Positions 23,063-33,947 of a stretch of 64,000 nt of DNA are shown here, piece by piece. Positions within the stretch are counted from its first letter, which is position 1. Each line of letters starts with the position of its first letter. Position numbers and translations under genes: made by a program. Source of the stretch: Citrus sinensis (taxonomy: Eukaryota > Streptophyta > Magnoliopsida > Sapindales > Rutaceae); contig NC_068561.1 of the NCBI RefSeq assembly GCF_022201045.2, positions 23,876,501-23,940,500 on the forward strand. The letters are read 5' to 3'. The notes below the pieces were generated by a model. It made no database searches and had not been told where the DNA came from. It worked only from the letters and a program-made list of their open reading frames with translations.

Positions 23063-26000
23063 ATGGCTGTAGCTTCAAGTTCTGTTTCCAAAGACAAAGC
23101 CGCTGCTGCCAAGAAGGAGAAACAGAAAGAATATAAGAGAACTAATTGCCCAGGGGTTCGTCTTCACCATGGCAGAATCTATGATTCTGAGAATGGAAAA
23201 ACATGTCACCAGGTTTGTTTGTTTCTTCTTCATAATTGAGATTGAGTTAGTTTGTTTTAAGTGCTGTTCTTCGGTGGGGAAATGTGGAAAAATGAAATTA
23301 TAGCATTTCTGAGCTCTGTTTCCTGTTCCGCTCGATTGATGAGAAAGCATGGCTCCAATAAAGTGGATATTTTAGTGGTGGTCTTCTTTTTTTAAAAAAA
23401 AAAAAAAATACTTCAAGTAATTTACCCACTTTTCTTTCAATCTTTTTTTTTTTCTATTTGGTTAGTGAGAAAGTGTGGGAAAATGAAAGAAAGTGATAGA
23501 TAAAACTCCATTAATAAATGGGCTCATTAATAAAGTTTGTTTGTTATGTTTGGAGAATAATTGTGATGGGCTCATGCATTTTTTTGCTTTTTGCCATATG
23601 GCTACGGTTTTACTTAATTGCTTCTCTTTTTTCTTGTGAATTATTATTATTATAATTATTTTTTTCTATATATGTTGGTTGTTATGAATCTTTGGATTAA
23701 ATGTTTAAGGAAGATCCATGGTAATTGTTTAGGAAAGAATTGAAGTGGAATGCTGAATGTTGTTTTACCAGTCTTTTCTTTTGATTGATTTTTGGTGGTA
23801 TTCATTGTGTCTAATTTAATGTTGAAGTGCCGGCAAAAAACAATGGACTTTGTGGCAGCTTGTAAGATTATGAAAAAGGATAAATATTGCCCAATCAAGT
23901 TCTGTCACAAGTGCCTATTAAACAGGTTAGATTTGGTGTTGTGATCTTTTACACTTTCTTTTGAATTGAATACAATTCAGTTAATTAGCATGCATTTTTA
24001 TGAAAATGCTTCGTTGGCTAATACAAAATTTTGTTTGATGCTGAATTAGATATGGAGAGAAAGCAGAGGATGCGGCTCTGTTGGATGGTTGGAATTGCCC
24101 CAGGTGTAGAGGCATCTGCAATTGTAGCTTATGCATGTAAGTGTGCAATAGCACAGTTGTTCTGGTTAGGGTTGATGTTGATTGGTATTGCTAGTGATTG
24201 AGCAGGTCTAACAGAATAACATGGTTTTAGGAAGAAAAGAGGTCACCAACCCACCGGTCAACTAGTGCAAGCAGCCAAGGCAACTGGGTTTTCATCAGTT
24301 TCTGAAATGCTTCTAATTAAAGGATACGACAATTTGGACCAAGAGAAGAAGATTGCTAAAGATGTGGCGGCTTTACCGAAAAAGTCGCTTACTTTGAAAA
24401 AGGCAATTAAATGCACTTGTTATTTTGGTAGCTTTATTAATTGCAGCAAATCTCGGTTTTTAGGGTTTCTGGAGCATGCTCAGATATAAGTTCATGCTTT
24501 TGACAGGAGTCTGAAGCTGCTTTGTCGAGGAAACCAGGAAAGGAAAATTCTTTTGACAGAGACTGTGATTCAAACTTGAATTCTCGGAATTTACCACGAA
24601 CCTTGAATAAAGAGAAATCAAAGAAGATGAAACGGGAAGGATTAAAGGAAATCCCTAGTATCAATGGGGACGATGGTGTCTCTTTGAGGATGAAGAGCCC
24701 AAAAAAGCCGAAGGTTTCTGAAGAAATTTCTGAGAAAGAGAAGTTTAAAGTTTCAGAGGAGGTTTCTAGGATTGACAAGCCAAAGGAAGAAGGGGAGAAA
24801 AATGAAGATGGTCTTGGGAATCTTGGGGGCGTAAAAGCTCTAAATTGCGTTAAAAATGCTGGTGTTGGATCCAATTTAGAGGCAGTTTCTGAATTTCGCG
24901 GTGTTAACAAGTGTATCACAGAAGTTCCATTGCCTCAGAGTGCCACTTTAACAACTGTAGCTGGAGCTGAGATACCTCCCGAAGATGTTGGACATGCATT
25001 GCAGTTCTTAGAATTTTGTGCAGCTTTTGGAAAGGTATGTTTAAATGGGGATTTTTAAGGGGGAAAAAGTGGTGTAATACTTGTTTGTTCTTATGATAAT
25101 AATGGTAGTCAAGGATAATTCAACTTTAGCTTAAGTTTGATGTTTGGTAGTTGTAAGAATAATAACCTCTTAATACGTGATTACTAACATCAGGTATTTG
25201 TTGATATCATGCTTCTAGAATCATTTCAATTAATGGTGTATTACTTCAAAATGCCAGAAAATAAACTTTCCATATCCTTCAATTTACTGTCGATTTAATG
25301 GAGCTATTGATGTTTGTAAATGCTTCTGAAACCAAATTGTTCGCTAATAATTTTCATTTTAAACCAAGCCAAGCATTCTCTAATTTGGCATTTTTTTTCT
25401 TCTCATGCTTGTAATGCATTAGGTTCTGGATTTGAAGAAAGGACAAGCTGAATGTATTATTAGAGAATTGATGGGTGGGCGGAGTAGGCGCCGAGGGCTA
25501 GGCTTTCCAATGGTCCAAATTCATATCCAATTGCTGTCTTTGATCCAAAAGGATATGGGAGAAGAGTACTAATCAATTCCCTAGTAAATTTAGTGTGCTC
25601 TTGATTGCTTTTTGTTGAATAGGATTGTATAGTAACTATTGAATTGTACAGTAACTATCTGCGTTTTTACTGTTTAGGTCTCCATTGAGTTCAACAAGTG
25701 GAAAAAATTCATGGTTGCAGGCTCTTAGCAAATGTGTCTCTAATTCCAAATGCCCATTGAATGATATACCTTCTAACTGTTTTGATTGTGGAGGTGATGG
25801 ATATCATCAGTTAAATGGGTCAAAAAAGCTTAAGCTGTTGAATTTTTTATGTGATGAAGCTCTAGGCACCACGTAAGTAAGCAAACACATAATGCCAACA
25901 TCTTGATTTCATCTCCAGAATTTTTCTTTCTTCAGTGTATGATACATCGCTTTGAATTCTTTTAAATTAAATTCATTTCAGAGTGCTGAGGAATTGGATT

Positions 26001-27107
26001 GATGATCAAAATTCAGAATTTGTTGAAAAAGTGAAGGAATCAAGAGAAAAATTTGTTGCAGCAAAAGAAAAGGTAACATGAGGAAATTAATATTTTGGTA
26101 AAGAAGTAACGCCTGTTATTGCAGTGAGTTGGGTGTAAAAAAGATTTGTTAGTGCAGGAAAAAAAATTGAAGCAGCAATTGCAAGATGAGGTGGCCAAAG
26201 CAATTATCACTAATGGTGCTCCCTTGTCAATTTCTGAGCATGAAGCTATTGTTTCAGAGATAAAAAGGAAAGCAGCTGAAGCACTTTCTGAGATGACAGA
26301 GGCAAAAGGCATGGCATTCAAGAGTAAGTTGAGGATTTCTGGTTTTAGTTCTTTTAAAATCTCATAAACTGTATCTGGATACTTGTTCTATTTACTTTTA
26401 TTATTATAAAGACTGCACGTGGTGAAGTGGTTTCATTTATGTTTTCTTGAATTGAATCATGGTTTATTTCTCCTAGAAGCTGTTATTTCCAGTTACCAAT
26501 TAGTGGTGTCAAAGATAGTAATTCCAATGTAGAGAAAGATTCATGTCTGTGTTTATATTGTAGAGAAACACCGATCTGATGCTGTTAGAACGGAGCCTAT
26601 TATAAAGGAAGACAATGGCCGTGCCGTTTGGAGATTGAAGGGCTATAATGGTGGACGGGCTATTTTGCTTCAAGGTCAGTTTAGATTAATATTGGACTTG
26701 TATGGATGATTGAGTATATGAATAGGTTATGCATATATATTTTAAATCCTTCAATGACCAGAGGTGAATGGAACCCCAGATGCAGTTTCACCCAGCGAAA
26801 AATGGTTTGCCTATGATGCTGATCAAGTACCAGCAGTTGAGAAATATCTCTCTTCAAAAAGGTTAGTACATTGTTAGTTATATGCTAAATGGAAAACTGA
26901 TTTGTTGGTTTTTTTTTTAAAAAAAAAAATTATATCAGTCCAATTCATCGGGAAGTATTCAATGCAGCTACATATTTGGCTTTAGTTTATTCAGTGATCT
27001 ACTTACATTATGCAAGAATGAAGGATTATAACTTGTGCTGTTCTTGTTTAGTTAATATGTTTTATCACTCTGATCTTCTTTCCCTTTGCAGGGAAAAAAT
27101 GCTATGA
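23063..27107 (+). CDS. CDCA7-type zinc-finger (zf-4CXXC_R1) protein with DDT-like domain
   Basis: Twelve coding exons: 23063-23212, 23828-23925, 24050-24136, 24231-24402, 24507-25034, 25423-25565, 25678-25872, 25982-26072, 26158-26323, 26564-26674, 26762-26861 and 27092-27107; 618 residues. The N-terminal third carries the cysteine-rich zf-4CXXC_R1 domain: [58 protein letters not shown], then [21 protein letters not shown] Lys/Glu-rich linker follows, then a DDT-like helical segment ([36 protein letters not shown]), a coiled-coil-like Lys/Glu region, and a C-terminal [19 protein letters not shown] segment. Human CDCA7 recruits the remodeller HELLS to heterochromatin and is needed for DNA methylation; a nuclear chromatin role here is inferred. 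The intron after 24402 appears to use a GC donor (AAAAAG/GCAATT): no GT donor keeps the frame into exon 5. Confidence 0.88.
24403..24506 (+). other. Probable GC-AG intron in the CDCA7-like gene
   Basis: The exon ends AAAAAG and the intron begins GCAATT and ends TTTTGACAG. Joining at these sites keeps codon phase 0 and gives LTLKK followed by [14 protein letters not shown]. Reading through reaches a stop at 24487-24489. The nearby GT sites give the wrong phase. GC-AG introns are about 1% of plant introns and prefer AG before the GC, as here. Confidence 0.65.
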
Positions 27108-28801
27108 GTGAAGGGAAAAAAAAAAGTACTCACATGCAATTGCTAGCTTTTAGCCAGACTTATAGATGCTTCTAATATTGATTTGTCAGATCCGGTGTCC
27201 GGAGCAATTGTGATCTTGCATTTTGGTTTTGATTAAACAGCTCAGCAAGGAAATCTTGTATCCTCGCAGGTACAGAGAACTGGCTAGGAATGAGTAAAAG
27301 CGTGTACAGTAACAGAATTGGTATTAAAATTTTGTATTTTGGATCCAAATTTTATGTGTTTGGGTTCATTCTAAAGATTAATATCGTTTACATGTGCTGA
27401 TTTGTATGATTCAGCTAATATGGGTTAGCGGATTTTCGATCTAGCTGCTGAGATTGTTGTATGTACTAATACATTATGGTTCTTGATGAACAATTCAATA
27501 GGCATTGTGATATACAGTTTTTGCTTGGCAATGACTTTAGGGACATGTTTAATGCGAATTGACTGATTATATTCTTATTTAACGAAACTTAACTATAAGG
27601 TTATGTTTGGGAGATAGGATTAAGTGTAGAATTGGATTAATTATTGGGAAAAAAAATATATTAATACTATGTTTGGCATGCTCATTTGGATTGGATTAAT
27701 GGTAATGGACTAAATTCAAATTTTAATGCTAAATTAATGAAATAGCTAATCCTAATTTTTATGTGAGTTAAGTTAAGATAAGAATCATCAAAAATAATGA
27801 CAAGAAAAATTTTATTCATTTATAATATCTTCCATAATTTATTACACCATTTTATTTATAACTTAAAATTTATTTAATATTTCTTTATTTTTTTTAATTA
27901 AGTAATTTATTTTTTATTCATGATTTACTAAAAAGTTATTAATTAATTTATTATTTTATTTAATGAAATGATATATTTGTGGTATATACAAAACATATTA
28001 ATGTTAGCCTCTAATAATAACAACATTTGAGGGGTAATTATAATGTTTGGAATGATAATAATTTGATAGTTGGAAAAACATTACCCTCATTTTAGTATGT
28101 AGAGATTTAAGTCCCTTTATGTGTATCAAGAGATACTGAGATTGATTTCTTACGAATATTTAGAAAAAAATCGGTTTCATTATATGTTTAGATATTTACA
28201 TTGTAATGCAATTAAAGACGATAAAATTCTTTTGATAGTTTCTTAAGCAAAATATCATTACATTTATAACATAATAATAAAAATAGCTTAATTAATATAT
28301 ATTTTATTTTAATTTATTATATTTAAATATTATTCTCACTAGTACATAAGTTATGTTTTTTTAAAGCAAAATATCATTTAATTTATAACATAATATTAAT
28401 AAAATAATATTATTATATTTTTAAATATAGTAGTCTAATTAATTTTATTTAATTATATTTTTTCATTAGTACATAAGTTAAATATATTAACTATATTTTC
28501 CATGAATTAAAAAAAAAAGTATTTTCTTTTTTTAAAAGTTGAGGGGGTCTTTGATAGTTTAATAATTTTGAATTGATTTTCTTTATATTTACCTCAAATG
28601 AGGGATCTGCATGATAGTTACCTTTTAATTTTGGCCCCATTAACCAATTAAAACGATAGTACCAGCGGCCGGTTATGTGCTGAATTAAAAAAATAATAAA
28701 AAGCGGCGACCGTTGAAGGGCAAAATTGGTAATTGGGAGTCGGAAACTAGGAATCCAAATCCAACTCGAAATCCGTATGCGGTAGACTCCAAATCCACAT
28801 A
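27108..28801. other. 3' region of the CDCA7-like gene and AT-rich spacer with repeat remnants
   Basis: The 3' untranslated region probably runs to about 27400. From 27600 the sequence is very AT-rich with repeated GGATTGGATTAAT-like words. A 160-bp part (27817-27975) recurs near 33.2 kb. Around 28240-28500 similar AAGCAAAATATCATT blocks occur twice (about 28246 and 28363). No gene seen. Confidence 0.5.
27817..27975. repeat. Dispersed repeat, copy 1 (matches 33208-33385)
   Basis: Shares long stretches such as TATAATATCTTCCATAATTT, ATTACACCATTTTATTTATA and TTATTCATGATTTACT with the copy near 33.2 kb in the same orientation. The left flank (27600 onward, GGTTATGTTTGGGAGATAGG) looks like the end of a MITE-type element. 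The two copies diverge outside the shared block. Confidence 0.8.
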
Positions 28802-29673
28802 TGTTGCGTTTACTTTTTGGATTGGAGTGGGAATCCTTAAATTAGGAGTGTAGAGTGGGAGTGGGAGTGGGAGTATGATGTTTACTTACACTAGAATGGA
28901 AGCATAGAATAGAGATCAGAATCCAATTTATGTATTTACTTTGTCTTGGATTGGGAGTAAATAGTTTCAAATTACAATTTTATCCTTATTTAAAGAATTA
29001 TAGTTTTTAATTACAAAACTAATAAAAAATATATTTAATGAATAATATTTATTTTATTATATTTGTAAATTTATTATAATTATTAATATTCTTAATTATG
29101 AACAAAAAATTATTAATTTTAATTTTAATATAAAATGAAACCTTATTTTATTTTATTTTATATAATTATATTAAATTTATTATTATATAAAATAATAATA
29201 TAATATTATTTAGTACAAAATTAATATTTTCTTAGAATAAACTATTTATTATTATTAATATTAAATAAATATAGTACTATTATTTTTAAAATAAATATAA
29301 TAATATTATATTTATTAATTCTCTATTAATATAATAATATTATTTTAAAATAATTTTAACTTAGAATCAATGTAAATTATTATTTAGTTAAATATAATAT
29401 TATTATTCAAATAAATATTATTTATTTTATTTTATTTTATTTTATTAATTATAAAATATTAAATTAAATTAAATTAAAAATGAAAGGGTAAAAAGAGGAG
29501 TATGGATTCCCACTCCCACCTCCCCCAATGGGACTCCCACTCCCACTCCCCACTCCAAAAATGAGTGGGGCCCACGGAGTGAGATTCCCAATCCGTGGTC
29601 ATTTTAAGCAAGTAAACGCTGGAGTGGGAGGAATCCATACTCCTCACTCCCACTCCAACAAGTAAACACAACC
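28802..29673. mobile_element. MITE-like element, about 870 bp, with GAGTGGGA-rich inverted ends
   Basis: The left end (TGTTGCGTTTACTTTTTGGA, then GGAGTGGGA repeats to about 28875) is mirrored at the right end, whose reverse complement reads GGTTGTGTTTACTTGTTGGA followed by GTGGGAG repeats. ATA flanks both ends (28799-28801 and 29674-29676), compatible with a 3-bp duplication of PIF/Harbinger type. The inside (about 28980-29470) is almost only A and T. Right-end GTGGGAG/CTCCCAC blocks are repeated internally (29508-29660). No coding capacity for a transposase. Confidence 0.72.
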
Positions 29674-29870
29674 ATAATATAAAAGGCTGGAAACCCAAGC
29701 TAGATAGATGCATGATATAAATTATATATATCACAGAGAATTTTAAAGTTAATAGTAACAACCATGGCCGAAACCGAAAGTCACAATTTATAAGTTAATC
29801 CACATAAAATAAATTGTGACCAACTACTGAACCTGGGGCTCTGATTAAAAAAGATTACTGTTATGGAACT

Positions 29871-30206
29871 TATGAATTTGTTGTTTTGGAGCTTGATTTA
29901 AGCACTAGTAATTGGACCCCTATCAAGAGTTTGGGTACTAAATCGCTCTTTTTGGGTTATAATTCTTCCATGTTTATCGACGCATCAACTAATCCTCATT
30001 GTAAATTTAATTGCATATATTTTACTGATGATTTTCTTGAGAGTTATTTGAACATGTATATCAAGAAACAAACATGAGGTGAAGGTGGAGGTGCAGATAT
30101 GGGAATCTATAACATGGAAGATGGAAATATTGAGCGATTCTTTGAAACAAATCCTTGTCATATTCTTAATCCACCTATATGGGTTGAACATAGTTTTTAT
30201 TTATAA
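29871..30206 (+). pseudogene. DUF295 F-box (SKIP23-like) gene fragment, dead
   Basis: In one frame this reads VVLELDLSTSNWTPIKSLG, then LFLGYNSSMFIDAST, CIYFTDDFLESY, and after a stop GGGADMGIYNMEDGNIERFF and PPIWVEHSFYL. This is the C-terminal half of the DUF295 domain found in plant F-box proteins of the SKIP23/KIB type (VFELDL...W...SLG; CIYFTDD; MGIYNLEDG; P..WVEPS). An in-frame TGA at 30075-30077 splits it, and the F-box and first half of DUF295 are absent upstream, where transposon sequence (to 29673) begins. It is a truncated relic. DUF295 genes are numerous and often dead in plants. Confidence 0.85.
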
Positions 30207-32039
30207 GGTGAGAGATTTTCTCCGTGTCTATAATTTATGTATTTGGAGCCCACCATAATCATAAATCTATAATGTCTGATTAATCCGATTGTATGCCATG
30301 TAGATTATATAATGCGGACATGGTACCATTATTCGATTGTGCTAGAATTTGAATTCCATGTCCCTTTACCTATTTAAGTTTTGCATATGGAGGGTATTAT
30401 GAAAGAACTTGAACGGGTGAATTTCATTTCTTCTGTGTGAAAATACATTGGTTCAACCAATTGTGTATTTGTAATAGATATTTTGTTAAGATCGTTTGTG
30501 TAATTCTATGTTTGTACATATTGATTTTTAATTATGGATGAATGAAATGTTAGTTATTTCCTTGAAAAATAATCAAAATTGCATAGCCTTCTCACTCTAT
30601 TATAATTGCTAAATCTGGTGAAACTGGCGTATTAAAAACAACCCAATTTCCTTCAGAAAAATTATATTTTTCTACATTGAGAGTTGAAGAAAAATATTTG
30701 TAAAAGTCTTAGCTTAGCTTTGCCCACCTCTCTGTATTTTCTTCAATAAAAAAAAAAAGAAATCACAAATTAATATTTTTAAGCCAAGCGAGATCTTTCT
30801 TGGTAATTCCCACCAATCTAATGATGTCTAAATTCTAGTTCATTTAGGTAAGAAGAAACCAGCTCTCCACTAATCATATTAACACTTGAAAATGTTGAGA
30901 ATTCCTAGTGGCCTTAAAATTCTTTGAACAATTCAATATTTGATTATTGGTCCAAGAGTCGGCATGGGAATACTCTCTCATGACAAACCCTTGATTAGTT
31001 TAACATCGACGATGTTGCAAACAATCATGTGTTCCTCTCAAAACTGCCAGTCAGCCCCAGTAGTAAATTAATTCGAGAGCTATCTCCAGCTCCATCTGTA
31101 TGATACTTTAAAAGCATTGTTCCAGTCTTCGACGACAATGGTGCTGAAATAATTTATGCTTAAAACCCCGTGATTTTAACTTTCCTTTCGAATAAAAAGC
31201 CTGAGAGAAGTAAGATTTCTCACCTTAATTAGCCATGATCGGGCTGTTGTTCAACTCCTGTTATAGCTTCTGGTTTCTTCTAATCTGCTGCAGCTTCAAG
31301 CCTTCAGCACCTGCAGACCCACAAGCCAGCAAGATCGAGAGAGAGAGAGGAGAGAAATTTGAGGATGGTGCGCTGTGCAGCTGAATCTAGCGCCGATGAG
31401 GGCCAATTTAGAATGTATTACGGTCGTATTTAGTTAAAGTTGATATTAGCGCACATTCAACATATAATTAATAGGTGATCCAAAATCGTACCTTTTAATC
31501 CTAAAAGCAGAAGCGAATCATATTCAACTAGTAATTCATTTTATAGATTTTTACTTAATATTTTAGCTTTGCTTATTTATTTATTTTGAAGAGTTCCATA
31601 GTTTGGTTTTGATACAGCTGCTTGTTATATAATCCAGCTTTACTAGATTGTCTCGGTTAGAAATTTATTTTTCCTAGCGAAATACGTGTAAAAATACCTT
31701 TTATAGAGCTTGGCTACCGACTTCAAAAAAAGTCTAGAAAGGGGACAAATGCCTTATGCAAGCAGTTAGGTAAGAGTGGAGTTTTTAACACTCCTCTAAA
31801 ATCTCTGTAACACCCTTTCTAAGTTTATTTTTAAAATATTCTTAGTTAAATTGATAAATTATGAATTGATGTATTAAAACTAGTTGATTTCTCATAAAAT
31901 ATATTTACAAAAGTATTTCTATATTTCATACAAATCCTAAAACATTAAATTTATGAAAATATTTTCATAAATCTAAACTCTTATAATTTTCTCTAAAAAA
32001 TATTTTTTTAATTATAAAACATAAATATAAATTATACTT
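30207..32039. other. Gene-free spacer
   Basis: No coding region, RNA gene or clear repeat was recognised. A (GA)n stretch lies at 31336-31356. The tail from about 31780 becomes AT-rich and runs into the tandem array. Confidence 0.45.
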
Positions 32040-33181
32040 TCTCCGCTTTTGGTTTATGCGTTTCAACTATTATTCCACTAGTTTTGCGTTTAATATTCCA
32101 ATTAACTTGGTTAAATTCCAATTATTTGGGTTAAATACCCAAATTACATTTTGTTTTGTTAGATTAGTTCCTTATTTTGGTTAAACTTTTTTCATTTATA
32201 GGTTTACATGTTTCAACTTATTAATCTACTAGACTTGTGTTTGATATTCCGACTAAATTCGTTAAATGCCAACATTTTTTGTTATATTTCATGTAACTTT
32301 CACTTCCCATTCGATCGGTTCCTAAATTTCGTTACATTTTCTCTCTTATTAGTTTATGTGCTTCAGTTAATTATTCCTCTGTATTTGTGTTGAATATTCA
32401 CATTAACTTATTAAGATTCCAATTATTTGGGATATGTACCAAATTTATTTTTTATATAATTTTATTTTTTGTTAGATAAGTTCCTGATTTTCGTTATACT
32501 TTCTCTCTTACGTGTTTATATATTTCAACTATTATTCCAATGGTTTTGCATTCAATATTTCAATTAATTTAGTAAGATTTCAGTTATTCAAGTTAAATAC
32601 CCAAATTACCTTCTTTTGTTTGTTAAATCAGCTCCTAATTTTGGTTACATTCTTTCATTTATAGGTTCACATGTTTCAGCTTATTAGTTCACTAGATTTA
32701 TGTTTGATATTCCTGCTAATTTGTTAAATACCAACATTTTGGGTTGAATTACAAGCAACTTTTACTTCTTATTGGATTAGTTACTGATTTTTGTTACACT
32801 TTCTCTCTTATCCGTTTATGCATTTCAACTAATTATTCCTCTTATTTTATGTTAAATATTTCTGTTAACTTGGTAAGATTCTAATTATTTGGGTTAAGTA
32901 ACAAATTTATTTTGATTATGTAGGTCCCTAATTTTAGTTATATTTTCTCACAATTAGGCTTATGTATTCCAACTATTATTTCACTAATATTGGGTTCAAT
33001 ATTCTAATTAATTTGGTAAGACTGTAGTTTATTTGTGTTATGTATTAAAATTACTTTTTCAGTTAGATTAGTCCTTAATTTTGATTAAACTTTTTCATTT
33101 TTTAGTTCATATGTTTCGACTTGTTAGCCACCAGTTTTGCGTTTACGATTCCTAAAAAATTTGTTCAATACCAATATTTTG
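32040..33181. repeat. Tandem array of about 150-bp monomers with a three-unit higher-order repeat
   Basis: Eight monomers start at about 32052, 32202, 32352, 32514, 32665, 32814, 32958 and 33105, spaced 144-162 bp. Each begins with a GTTTATG/GTTTACATG-like word followed by TTTCAACTATTATTCCACT-like sequence and ends near TTTTGGTTA(A/C)A(C/T)TTT. Monomers three apart resemble each other more than neighbours do. Type A (1, 4, 7) has CAACTATTATTCCA; type B (2, 5, 8) has CATGTTTC and CAACATTTT; type C (3, 6) has TAATTATTCCTCT and ACCAAATTTATTTT-like sequence. The array is therefore ABCABCAB with a period of about 440-463 bp. The last unit is cut off by the dispersed repeat near 33186. No open frame or transposon ends recognised. 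Confidence 0.82.
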
Positions 33182-33185
33182 CCAC

Positions 33186-33690
33186 TAGATAATGACAAAT
33201 TTTTTTTATCCATTTATAATATCTTCCATAATTTATTACACCATTTTATTTATAACTTAAAATTTATTTAATATTTATTTATTGTTTTTAATTAAGCAAT
33301 TTATTTTTTATTCATGATTTACTTAAAAAGTTATTAACTAATTTATTATTTGAATAATTTTATTTAATGAAATGATATATCTCATTTGAAATAACCTATA
33401 TTTTAAATAATTCATAATTCTTTATTATAATTATGAAACTCAATAACTAATTGAATATATATATATATATTATTAATTTTATGTTTAATTAATTATAAAT
33501 TTCTCGTTAAATATCTATAAATAGTTGATATTTAAATTCAAATATTAATGTAAATACTATTTAATTTCATGTATATTAATCCAATCCGGAACCATACTAA
33601 ATATAAGTCAACATTATATATAATCTAATTTAACCTAATTCATTTTAATTTATTCCAATTCGATCTTACGTGCGAAACACAGCTTAAGGA
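33186..33690. repeat. Dispersed repeat, copy 2 (matches 27817-27975) and possible element right end
   Basis: The stretch 33208-33385 matches 27817-27975 closely. It continues to about 33690 with CCAATCC and CCAATTCG words and GAAACACAGCTTAAG, resembling the end of a MITE whose other end would read CTTAAGCTGTGTTTCG. It directly abuts the truncated tandem array. Confidence 0.65.
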
Positions 33691-33947
33691 ATTAGATGAT
33701 AAAGTTTTCCTGTTTTTCTTTTTTTAACATTTTTAAAACAATCAAACGACACCGTAGCGGTTATCAGTGCAAAATAGTGACACGTAACCACAGTTTTGGC
33801 GGTTCAGACTACAGAGCTCAACTTATGAAACTGCAGCCTCTCGTTCATCCACCTCAAATGGATTTATACAGTGAATTTAACTCCCAACACTTTTACACCG
33901 AAACAAATTTAGAGAGAAGAAAAGAGAAATTCGAAAGCTAAAAAGCA

